The translations under genes and the position numbers were made by a program. Below the pieces are notes generated by a model. The model ran no database searches. It was not told where the DNA came from and was given only the letters and a program-made list of their open reading frames with translations. Positions 11,271-21,809 of a stretch of DNA of 64,000 nucleotides are shown piece by piece. Numbering within the stretch: position 1 is the stretch's first letter; the number at the start of each line of letters is the position of its first letter. Origin of the DNA: Symsagittifera roscoffensis (taxonomy: Eukaryota > Xenacoelomorpha > Acoela > Convolutidae); assembly GCF_963678635.1 (NCBI RefSeq), contig NC_087062.1, forward strand, positions 1,984,001 through 2,048,000. The letters run 5' to 3'.

Positions 11271-11677
11271 TGGAACCTGATCTAAAATACATTTTATTAT
11301 TTATAAATTAGATATTTTACCACTGTAAAATTTTTAATCTTAACCAATCACAATCCATCCAACTAACAACCCACTTATTTGTAAGTGCTGAAATTACTTG
11401 TAATTTCAGCACCAGAGAGATTTGAATTTAACTTAGAAATTAGTTGCCTCTCCTCGAGATCTTCAGCAGCCGCAATAATCCAGTATACTCTAGATCTATT
11501 GAGTGTAGCAGAGACTAGTTAAGCAACCTGAGACTAGTAGATTTAAGAGTAAGATTAGGATCGGTATTAGACTAGGAAGTTGCACGAATCTATCCGGCCG
11601 AAATTAAGATAGCGTGACGAGCAGACGGTGTACCCTATCCGAAATTACTCTATGAGATAGACCTCCATCCTAACTCA
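11271..11677 (+). repeat. 3' LTR of the deleted element
   Basis: 407 bp, same ends as the 5' copy. It is preceded by a short purine-rich ccccggatagg rather than a long polypurine tract, as in the giant element (cccggatggg). Confidence 0.92.
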
Positions 11678-11681
11678 TTAT

Positions 11682-11990
11682 GATTGGCAAATTATTTGTT
11701 AATTCATTCAATTTAGATAGAGCCGGATCAATAGGTGATGTTTTTATTCCACTGTCAGTTCAGAAGACTTTTGAAACACAGAAACTATTAAAATTTTTCG
11801 TGACCTTTTCAAATTTGCTGGTCGATAGTGGAATTTGCCTTCCTTTTAACAAACAAAATGAAGTTAATTTAAAAAGAAATCATAAAACCAAATAGCAAAA
11901 AAAAACTAATTGAGCGTAAAAAAACACAAAAAAATATCACGACCTGTTTAACGGATAATAATTGAATTCTTCAACACTTAAAAAGTTATG
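11682..11990 (+). repeat. dispersed repeat R1, copy d (partial)
   Basis: Matches R1 from tgattgg through agccggatcaatagg, tttttattcc, ttcgtgacctt, gatagtgga and the tail cacgacctgttt. Its left part is absent or displaced by the adjoining LTR element. Confidence 0.5.
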
Positions 11991-14900
11991 TTGGTTCGCA
12001 GGGGCGGATCTAGGATTTTTTCGAGGCGGGGGAGGAGGGCGGATTCTCAAAAAAAAATTTGGTCGACCACTTTGATTTTCTGAGCTCTACCAAATCACTA
12101 TAAAGACCCTATTTTGACCAAATTTCCGATTTTTCTGCGCCACTGGTGGTGGTTTGATAACTGTCATTGAAGGCTATTTGGGATAATTATTATGTGTAAT
12201 ATATAATTAAGGAGTAGTGTAAGCAACCAATTACTTCGGCTCAGAAATCATTACTAACTGAATTCTGAATTGAGGCAAATTAAATGACCCTCCAAACAAC
12301 GCTTCAGAGGTTAGAAAAGTATTATATTGCTATCGACATGCTTCGGGAGAAAGATTTATTAACACAGAGGCGAAGTTGCACTTCGCATACACAAGCAAAA
12401 CATGACCGATAACGCTACTGGGGAAAACTGAATGATTAAAACTTTGAGTCTACGAAACTTCTTAAGTGACGCACGCCAATTATTAGTCAATATAATTGCT
12501 AAGTGACGCAAGCCAATTATGACGCATTAGAAATAAGAATTATTTATTAAAAAAAGACCAATTAATATGCTTCAATTTTTAATGAGCGGACGCATTTTAA
12601 CTAGTATAAGAAAAAGTTCATTAAAAACATCCAACCCTGCCTATTTTCGAACTCACTTATTTTGTTGCAGGGCTCCTTCCCTACCTGTACACTACAGATC
12701 CATTACACCTTGAAGCTTAAGTGCTATTTGTACTATAAAAGTCTGGGTTAATATCCTTAGCATTGGCTGTACTTAATAGCTGGTAATTAATCGAAATGAA
12801 CACTTCCAAAATGAACAAATTTTGTCGCAACAATATTTGCGTCGCAACAATATTCGTAACTAAAATTGGAAAAAAAGAGAGTTCATACTATAACACACGA
12901 TTTGCTTGTGTAAAAATAAAATTACCAAAAAAGACCATTTTCGAGTCTATAACGTAATATTTGGATCAAAATTTGGAAGAAAGATGTTCGAGCCGGCCTA
13001 ATTCGCTGCCTACTCCATGCGTTAAAATAAAACGCCAAACTAAACGCATTTTAAGTAGCCAAAAAGGCCAAATTAGCAATCTTCAAAGCCCCATAAGTTT
13101 ATGCAGATTATATATCTTTTTATTTTGAGCTAAGGTCATCAATATTTTTCAGAAAGTCGATTAGATAGTCGAAATTTTTCGGAGAAAAAACCCGATCACA
13201 AACATTCCGTCTTTTTCACGGAAAAAATGAAAACATCCAACAGACTGTTTTGCAGTATCAACGTCATACAAAGAACACAAGACTCTTAGTACTCGCCCTT
13301 CCGTAAAAATCAAATTTTATTGATAATAATAAAACTTATATAATAGTGGAAATGAGTCCAAGAACCCATGAAAAAGTCGCTGATTCAATCTAGGCCCCTG
13401 TTCACATTTTTAGTCAACTGTTTCGAAACTTTTTTCAAGGCGCGTTGCGCGCAAATAAACACTACTTTCGAAGAAGACCATGCGCTAAAAAAGCACAAAC
13501 AGCGCCAAACTTCTTTTTTGCGATACTTCTTTATAAAATTCGCCTGAAGCGCAGAAGTATTTGGCAACAAAGACACTTGCCATTGTAGGGCAGCTCAAAA
13601 AAATCCAATTTTCTCGGTAAAAAATCCGACAAACCTTTATGAAGACGAAATTGATATCACGAATTGAAGTTTGGCACACATAAGCCGCAAAAAAACTTAT
13701 GCTGCTTACATAAAAACGAAAATACTTTTGTATAAAGCTATGCGAAAAAATGTGCGAGTTCACTTGCAACAAGACCCCTCGTATATCAGTGCCAAGCCCT
13801 GAATGTTCCGACTGTCCCTTAATTCGTATCGAATATTTTTTGGGAAAACAAAATACTGAAAACCTATAAATTTTGGACACTATCAAAGTGTAAAATTTTG
13901 AAACGTACGAAATTACTACAACCAATTAGCTATCCTCAACTCAATTTGGAACAATTTTGTTGTGCGGGATAACTCTCCACGCATAAATCATTCGTTACGC
14001 TCTCAGCTTATGAATAAACTCTTCAAAGCGTGCATAATTTAGTCCAAAACATGGCCATTTGGCGATTTTCAAACCCCCAGAACTTAACAAAAAATATATC
14101 TTTTTAAATTTGAACTCAGGAAGTCGATATCTTCAAGGGGGTATAAAAAATTTCTGTTGAAAACAATCATTTTAATCGGCGAAAATTGACAGAATAGACA
14201 ATACCACACCGAGCATAAATATTCCGTTTTCTTCGAAAGTCAGAACAAAAAATGAAATCGTATATCAGCACAATTTCAGATTGTGTAAACATTAGGAGAT
14301 TACAAATAGTTGAAGATCGAACAAAACTGGTACTGAAAATCTTTCAAGCGATTCACCATATGTTATCTCTACAATAGCAACATAAATTTACTCGCTATAG
14401 CAAAATGAGAGCCATTAGAACCAAAGCGCTCATTCGTCGCATAAAACCCAAAAATTTCATTAAATCCGATAAATAAAAAGCAACACAAATTAAACGGTTA
14501 AGCGCGACAATAGCTGCGAACTGATGGCAATATGTAACATGGTACATTTCTCTTCATAGCAAAAAATAAAATTAATCAGTAATACATTCCTCGAGTCAAT
14601 AATCTTAAGAATAAATTCGAGAGTTCTGTAAAACCATTTGATAACTGCTCATTACAAGCGCAACATGGTTTACTCAAAAAACGTTTGGTACCGTTGGAGT
14701 TTCTCAGTGCAGAACAAGGGATATATTGTTTTTGTCTTTCAAGAACAAGAATTTTTGACTCAATTTGATAAAAATAGAACAATTGAGTTTTATATTCAGC
14801 TAGACATTTTTAACTTTAGGACCATTTTTGATCGCGAAATGAAAGAACAGTTGTAGTGGGACATTTTACACTTTTGCCATCGGAAAGCATGAATTGAAAA

Positions 14901-16445
14901 TTGATGATGAAATTGAGTTCAAAATAGCGACCAAAACAAAATGACGGCCAAAAGTTAGGAAACAAAAGAACTATACACCACTCTTCAAACAAAAAAACTA
15001 GTCTTATTCACAAATTATCAAAATAATTTGAGGCCTTAAGACTCAAAATTGCGTGAATATTCAAACTAATTAAAATAAACGAAAAATTAAGGTACTAATT
15101 ATTCAAACTAAGCTTTAGTTCTATTTTTAGTTGAACCGGATTCATAATGAACCTGGTGAAAACTAGATTTTATATTAAGTTGTTTATGAAATGGAGTTAA
15201 CTAAGCGTGTTTGAACTCCTATAAGAGGCAACTAGCACGAAGAGTTTATTGTAGGAACAAACTAATTGTATTAACAAACAAAACCACAGCTATGCTAATC
15301 AGAAAATCAACACACTAATCAAAGCCAAAACTGAAAGTCAATAAATCTAGTACCCGATTAGTGATAACGCCCAGCAATCATTTGATTGCGGGTTCAAATA
15401 GCATGTGCGCTGCAATTTGCAAGGCAAGCTCTTGCAAGTAAGCCATAGTTTAATGGCTCCAGTTAAGTGAGCTCTTCTCTATTTAAATAAACTAACTACC
15501 GCTTAGGCCTCTGGCTGGTTGACTGAAAGAAGATTAACAGTCAATACATTACACATATCCTTGTTTGAAAAAACTGATTAAATCAGAGAATACTCCTCCC
15601 ACAATTTCAAGAGACTATTTTGTAGCTCTAAACTAAAAAGAGTATGACCAAATCTCAGAGGTTTGCAGAGAAAAAAAAGCGCTGAGATGATCGCGAGGCC
15701 TAAGTTAGTGAAAATGCACATCCAAAAGTTACTATACAGAATTTGAATAACTCCTAGAAACTATATTCACAAAATTATCCAGGATGTACAAAAATAACCA
15801 AAAAAGTAGGTTCTAATCAAGGGTCACAACAGTGATTCTCAGTTAGGAGCTGAACTATCTGATCATTAAACTAACCTGTAATATATCTCACTCTATGTTG
15901 CAGCGGTTCGCAAATAATAAAGTCTAACAGTGTACGGTTTACCATGAGCAATGGTTTACAGGTTTACATTATTACACAGCGGCAAAACGTTTTTGATTTT
16001 CATGTATATCATTGCTTTCTTTTCAAGTTACGCATGAAAAAGCACACAAAAGCTTCGCAGAAGCCAAAAAAGTGTTCACATGTTTGTGACTCAAGCTCTA
16101 AAACTAGCAAGTTTTTTCGAATAAGTCTCTTTTCGCTCTAATGAAATATAATTTTAATTGTTCCACTAACAGCAATAAACAACCCACATATTCGGTAAAA
16201 GTCCACTTATCCAGCTTAAGCTTTTTGAACCGAAGAAAGAACGAAGAAACAAATAGATATCCTTAAAGCTCTTGGTCTTGGTCTTTTCTCGTCTTGGTCT
16301 TTTCTCACGTGAATGAATCGTCTAAGTTTAACTTTACTCACATGTGCCTATTTTCGGGACTTATACTTTATGTTGCAGAACAGTTATTAAGGATGCTCAC
16401 CATAAAAAAACCTGACATACTATAAGCTGCGAGCGAACTGAACAT
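11991..16445. other. 4.4-kb stretch without supported genes
   Basis: AT-rich sequence. The 146-codon minus-strand frame at 13485-13925 shows no domain and biased composition. A ggggcggatctaggat word at 12001 resembles transposon termini of some invertebrates but has no visible partner. A possible B-box (gggttcaaatag near 15393) is not backed by a convincing tRNA or SINE. Confidence 0.45.
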
Positions 16446-16660
16446 TCACCAAACATAGCCAACTGACAATTACAAAAGAGTCAATGAACGCAAGAAAACA
16501 GAAAAAAACTGACTTGAAAAAGACCAAGAAAAAATAGATGGCCTGAAAGCTCTTTGAATTTCTAAACAATTTATGACTGACGTTTTTTTTTTCATATAAT
16601 AAACTCAATTAGAGAAAACAGGATCAATAGGTAAAACTTTTATTCAGCTGTAAAGGTGCC
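16446..16660 (+). repeat. dispersed repeat R1, copy e (partial)
   Basis: Contains aaaagagtcaatgaacgcaa, aatttctaaacaatttatgac, agagaaaacaggatcaatagg and taaaacttttattc in R1 order. Confidence 0.55.
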
Positions 16661-16779
16661 CCAAAAGAAACACCAATATTTGCGACTTAGGGTAAAAAAA
16701 GAGTAGTCGTACCATAGCACTACCTCACTAAAGATCGAAGTGTAATCAGAAAACAAAAACTTTCAAATATAAGTGAACG

Positions 16780-17640
16780 GGCACATTTGAAAAACCCAAA
16801 ATCTCAATAGTTCGACCGACAATAAGTTTTCAACAAAAAGGGTTGGGACCTCAACTATTTCGCACAGGGTAGCTTATTGACCCTGAGTCTCAATTGAACC
16901 TACTTAAAAAGAAATTGGAAAAACAAATTCTCAAACAAAAGTGTATGGGCACAATTGAAAAATAGAAAATCGAAAATCGTCAATGTTCGATCGACAATAA
17001 CTTTTTAACAAAAAGCGTGAGAACCTCAAAAAGAAATTGGAAAAAAATTTCAAACAAAAGCGTATGGGCACATTTGAAAAATAGAAAATCGAATATCGTC
17101 AATGTTCGATCGACAATAACTTTTCAACAAAAAGCTTTAGAACCTCAACTATTTCGCACAGGGTAGCTTATCGACCCTGATGTCCTAATTGAACCTACTT
17201 AAAAAGAAATTGGAAAAAAAAATTCAAACAAAAGTGTATGGGCACATTTGAAAAATAGAAAATCGAAAATCGTCAATGTTCGATCGACAATAACTTTTCA
17301 ACAAAAAGCGTTAGAAACACAACTATTTCGCACAGAGTAGCTTATCGACCCTGATGCCCCAAAAGAACCTACTAAAAACGAAACCGGAAGACGGAATTTT
17401 TGAAATACCTGTGTACGGGCCTATTTGAAAAACCGAAAATCGTACAAATTTAGAACCACAATTATTTTGCAAACGGTAGCTTATGAACTCTGATGCTTCG
17501 ATTGAACCTATTTGAAAGTGGAATACACAAAATTTCAAATACCAGTGTACGGGCACTTTTGAATATATGAAAATTGTATAAGTATGATCGACAAAAACTT
17601 CCAAAACCGGTGTACGGGCAAATCTTAAGCAATTAAAACT
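16780..17640. repeat. satellite with about 175-bp unit, roughly five decaying copies
   Basis: The marker cgatcgacaataac recurs at 16988, 17107 and 17281, with a variant at about 16810. Steps of about 178, 119 and 174 show one unit with a 55-bp internal deletion. Each unit carries aactatttcgcacagggtag, cttatcgaccctgatg, aacctacttaaaaag and gtgta(t/c)gggcac. Units become more divergent to the right. Confidence 0.8.
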
Positions 17641-17799
17641 CATTTATCAAAATATTGAAAAACAATCTGCGAGAAGAGATCAACAGACCAGTTAAAATCT
17701 GTCAGATTTACCAACCATGTATTCAACAACCTCGTTTTCATTTGCCGACGATGTAGCGTTATCATAAAAGGTCCTGCATTCAAAAATAAAATTACACGT

Positions 17800-19340
17800 C
17801 GTTAACAACAAAAAGCCTTAGTTGAACTCAGAACCTCGGGCGAAAGCGTCAGCTCACTCGAAACCCGAGTCAAGGGAGTCGACCACGGGAGCCTTGATAC
17901 ACCTGCGCAACCTCTTCGCTGCCTTACAATCAACCTCGACCATGACTCCATAGGCATCAAATCAAATTGACTGGTGCCCCTAAAACTCGAGATTATCAAT
18001 GAATGCAAATACATGGTGTAAGTGAACCTCATTGATCTTACTCACAAATATTGGGCTAATTTACTTACAATTACAATAACCTCATTTCACTCATGTGATG
18101 GCGCGTCTCGTATCGGCTCAATGTGGTACCGCTTGTACTGGTAGTCATAACAAACGTGTACAATCAAACACCTTTGCTTGTTTGAAGATTCTGACCGCCA
18201 CCGATAGCGTTTCCAGCCGCCTTCGTTACCAAATTTCCAGTGGGCAAGTATATCCAGCTCTAGGATAATAGCCATGGTTAAGTACTTAAAATGTAAACAA
18301 AAGAAGATGAAACGATCGACAACAGAGCTTTACACAGTTCTATTTATGTAAAATCATATAACCAATGATCATCGACACATCCGCGACGTTTCAGGCTATG
18401 CAAGACCTCTACCTTATAATACTTAAAATTAAGTTATTCTACCCACTGCTTCTTGAAGGCATCTTTTGGAATCTCTGCCACAAGCTTGACACAGGAGATG
18501 GTAGCTAATTTTCGATCTCCGATCTTAAATACAGTAAGGTCACACAACCAAAAAAAATGCACTACTATTGAAAAAGTTCATTTACTACTGAGAAAAAATA
18601 AAAGAAAGTACTCTCAGACCTACAACAACAAAAAAGAGACTTGGGTTTAAATAATCTTGTTCCAGTGGCCCTGCTGTTCAGTTCAAGTTGTATATAAAAA
18701 ATAATAAATAAAAGCAACGAGGGCATGGACGATGGCGGAGAAGAAGCGATCCCCTGGCAATTCCACGTAGGCAGCAGAGACGTTCATGCCCGCTAGACCT
18801 AGTCGGAACACTTCAGAGGGTGCGTTGTTAACCTTCTCGGATAACTGCTTGCAATTTGTAAGGGGTTGCTTTTTTGTTCGCCAACGGGGCGGCATAGCAC
18901 GCATGAACTTTATCTTTAGTAGCCAGCATAAAACATCTAGAGCTGGACCACAACAACCTGCGAAACAACAGATGACAACAAAGCAATCTGCAGATGATTC
19001 AGAAAATATAAGCACCCGTTACAATTGTATATAAACATAAAGAGTGGATATTTGGCACACCAAGATAACGCGTAACTCTCTAATGGTACTATCTCTTCCT
19101 CCCAGGTGTTCTGGAGCCATTCATCTCGACTCTTTCAGCTTAGAAGAAAGAAATTTCATGTTCAAGTTGTGCGGCCCGTTGTCAACAAGATGATGTTTAA
19201 TTGAGGCATCCTGAACAACATCTGCGCCAGCAAGACGCATACCGCTCTTGTTGACCAAAAGTCCACTTTCATCCAGACGGGAAAAAAACAGCACCATTTT
19301 TCGAGGTAGCTCTTGATCCATGAGGTATCTTTATGCCCCC
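17800..19340 (-). other. possible minus-strand exon remnants inside the duplication
   Basis: Several short minus-strand frames with protein-like composition are present in both copies. One is 62 codons at 18087-18275 (AHWKFGNEGGWKRYRW), matched at 27236-27424 with a single residue change. A second is near 18440-18540 (KIGDRKLATISCVKL), and a third at 19121-19321 (GLLVNKSGMRLAGADVV). Acceptor-like AG and donor-like GT neighbours exist for some, but I could not assemble a gene or recognise a family. They may be exons of a duplicated host gene, or chance. Confidence 0.25.
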
Positions 19341-19986
19341 TTCCCCCCTCTCACGCAACATTTGTTTTTAGAAGCATTTTTGAGATAACTCATGAGATCA
19401 TTTCGCTGACATCATCCATTTTTTCAATATCTGAAATCGGTTAACAAGAATGAACTTGTCAGCAAAACAGGATTATATGCAGTGCTTCTAATGGACTTAT
19501 CATTGCCTTAGTTAGCAGTTCAAAGTAGACAAAAAGCTTACGATAAAGAGCACTTTATACAATAAAAAGAAAAGATGATAGATGATTTTACCCGATCGCC
19601 GATGAATCTAAAACATTTATTTGTGTGACCTTACGCATTTAAAAAAAATTGAGCAAAGAGTAAATCTCAATTAAAAACAGAAACAAAAAAACTAAAATCT
19701 ACACTTTTGATCAATTTTCATTGGCCTGCTCATCTATACAATGCTGCAGCTACATCGAGCCTGAGCAAACAGTAGCAAGCCCAGAACACACAGAACGCTA
19801 TGAGCAGCCACTCCATTTTTTCATCAATTTCCTCAGAAGAGTGAGAGACAGTTGCTTTCCTTAACCAATTCCTGTGGCTCGCAAACTGTAGCTAAACATT
19901 AATGCTGCCAATTTGATAGCAGTAAACAATGAAACGTCCCCAGGGAGGGACAAAACACCGCGCATCCAAGTTTAGGCGTAAAAAAT

Positions 19987-20250
19987 CGATTATAACGGAT
20001 TATTATGATGATATTTTCACGATTATAATTGATTATAATTACCAAAATTAGGTCCTTAAGGGATTTATAATCGATTATAATCGTGATATTTTCCAAGAGA
20101 TTATAATTTATTATAATCGATTATAATTGATTATAGTTCCAACAGAAAACCTCTTATAATCGATTATAATTGTGATATTTTCCAAGAGATTATAATCTAT
20201 TATAATCGTGATATTTTCGAAGGGATTATAATCTCTTATAATCCCCCAAA
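19987..20250. repeat. array of the palindrome TATAATCGATTATAAT
   Basis: The self-complementary core TATAATCGATTATAAT and variants recur about every 20-50 bp, separated by gtgatattttcc(a/g)agag(g)atta spacers. The same array is at 29153-29410 in copy 2, and a related palindrome is at 35120-35173. Confidence 0.8.
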
Positions 20251-20440
20251 CCAAACACGCCCCCCCCCCCCCCCAATTAAACACGGGCGTGTTTGTTTGG
20301 TTTGGGGGGATGGCGTGTTTGGTTTGGGGGTGGCGTGTTGTTTGGGGGTCAACTTGACGCCCAGAACCCCCCCCCCCCCCAAAAAAAAATCAAAGACGCC
20401 CCCCCCCCAAGCCAAACACGCCTCCCCTCGCCGGACCCCC
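20251..20440. repeat. C-run/G-run inverted tract with CCAAACACGCC words
   Basis: Runs of C flanking ccaaaccaaacacgcc are followed by the complementary ggcgtgtttggtttgggg words, so the segment can fold into a long GC-rich hairpin. The G-runs could form quadruplexes. Run lengths differ between the two duplication copies, as expected for slippage. Confidence 0.7.
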
Positions 20441-21125
20441 GTTACAGTTACGCGCCTTCCCTAACAGCCCAACCAGCCACCACCCCCAGCCGACTCCCAA
20501 ACTCTTAAAGCTACTTATTAAAAAAACTTAGGCAAACCTCTTGAGCAAGGTGCTAATTCGGATCATTGAACAAGGAGTTCTAAAATATTTTAGGGAGAAG
20601 ATATTTTGAAATATGGGCATAAAAATTGGTCATAAGCTTTTCGAGCCACCCTCATTCCGAAATATTGATTGAACTCACCAGCGGAATTAGGGGGATTCAA
20701 CCCCTGCTGACCCATGTACTATTTTGAAATATCCATTTTTGGCTTACTGACCCTGAAACTTTGCCAAAAGCACCTTTAGTGTCAATATATACTAATTTTG
20801 AGTTGAGAGCACGCGCCGAAAAAAAGAACGCATTTGTTTGCTCAAAATTTTCCAAGGAAAGGAAAAGAAGCAACTAAGTCCAAAGAAAACTGATAAAATT
20901 TTGGAGAAGCCACAACTGAAACACTTTAAAATGTTGTCTGGAATACGTTCAATTTCTAGCACACTTCATGCTTTTTTCGGTTTTTTTTACTTTTTGACAT
21001 GCCGACTTCAAAATTTCTTGTTTTCGAAATTCTTAAATAATAAAAAATCTATATAGTTGATGTTTTTGCCTTCTGATTTCTACATTTTGGATCATTGTTG
21101 TGATAAACTTATTAAATAGATAAAA

Positions 21126-21809
21126 ATGCCAAAAAGGAAGCAGCCGCAAGACAACGGTACCTCCAATATGGAGGGTAAAAACCATCAAATTGAATGTGAT
21201 TGTGGCATTTGGACGGATATCTGGGTGCCTACACGTATTCCCCGAAATTTTCGGGACAAAAAATTTCTCTGTGGCTTCTGCGCACAAGAAAAAATAGAAA
21301 AGGTAGAAGAAAAAATCGAAAAGTTAGAAGAAAAGCTCAATCAACCCACCCACAATATAGAACCTACCAAAACTGCACCAGTCAGCTACGCAAACATTGT
21401 TCAGAAGGTTATGGATGAAGAATCTGACAGAGCGAGACGAACAAAAAATTTCGTTATTTACGGAAGCCAACCAACTGAAAACGACGAAACACTTGTAAAC
21501 AACATGCTTGATGCCATAGGAGTACCTACCACATTCTCTACAAAACGTATCGGAGGGATCAACTCGGAAGGTCAACAACTACTCCACGTCGTGTGCAAGG
21601 ACGAGGCTACAAGAAATAAAATACTGAAAAACGCCAAAAAGTTACGGGATAAACCTACTACGAAAGATCTATACATAAACGCCGACATGACGAAAGCTGA
21701 AATTAAAATGCGCTATTCTTTGAGAATGGAGCTGAAGAAAAAAAGGCAAGACGACCCAGAAAACGAGTTCATGATAAAGCGCAATCAAGTCATCCAAGTC
21801 AAGAAATGA
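21126..21809 (+). CDS. LINE-A ORF1 protein (227 aa)
   Basis: An ORF1p-type RNA-binding protein expected to coat LINE RNA. Residues about 24-58 hold a cysteine pattern (ECDCGIW ... KFLCGFC), i.e. C-x-C and C-x2-C pairs that could bind zinc in a PHD-like way. Residues about 60-75 are a short coiled coil (EEKIEKLEEKLNQ). From about residue 100 the chain follows the layout of L1-type transposase_22-like ORF1 domains: RRTKNFVIYG, then KRIGG, then VVCKDEATRNKILKNAKKL and a basic C-terminus. It ends in TGA at 21807, in the same frame as ORF2, with no ATG before the first endonuclease motif. Confidence 0.8.
   Translation: MPKRKQPQDNGTSNMEGKNHQIECDCGIWTDIWVPTRIPRNFRDKKFLCGFCAQEKIEKVEEKIEKLEEKLNQPTHNIEPTKTAPVSYANIVQKVMDEESDRARRTKNFVIYGSQPTENDETLVNNMLDAIGVPTTFSTKRIGGINSEGQQLLHVVCKDEATRNKILKNAKKLRDKPTTKDLYINADMTKAEIKMRYSLRMELKKKRQDDPENEFMIKRNQVIQVKK

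Larger units (their letters stand above)
8924..11677 (+). mobile_element. 2.75-kb internally deleted LTR element, relative of the giant element at 36-55 kb
   Basis: Two 407-bp direct repeats (8924-9330 and 11271-11677) start TGGAACCTG and end CCTAACTCA, flanked by the 4-bp duplication ttat (8920-8923 and 11678-11681). I count about 17 differences between the two LTRs (roughly 4%), so the insertion is old. The interior keeps a PBS-like region, ORF-A, two leader hairpins and the first two thirds of ORF-B, then jumps to the last ~280 bp before the 3' LTR. Relative to the 18.9-kb element about 16.2 kb is missing. The junction lies near 10957-10975, in an acacaaaa/cagt segment that both parental sides share. 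It has no Gag, Pol or Env and would need an autonomous relative to move. Confidence 0.9.

Noticed and set aside
12001..12060. Transposon terminus suggested by ggggcggatctaggat
   Set aside because: The word resembles ends of invertebrate DNA transposons, but I found no inverted partner nearby.
13485..13925. 146-codon minus-strand frame
   Set aside because: No domain, no neighbour context, and Phe/Ser/Val-rich composition expected of AT-rich DNA read on the opposite strand.
15360..15480. tRNA-derived SINE suggested by gggttcaaatag
   Set aside because: No A-box at a suitable distance and no target duplication or A-rich tail seen.
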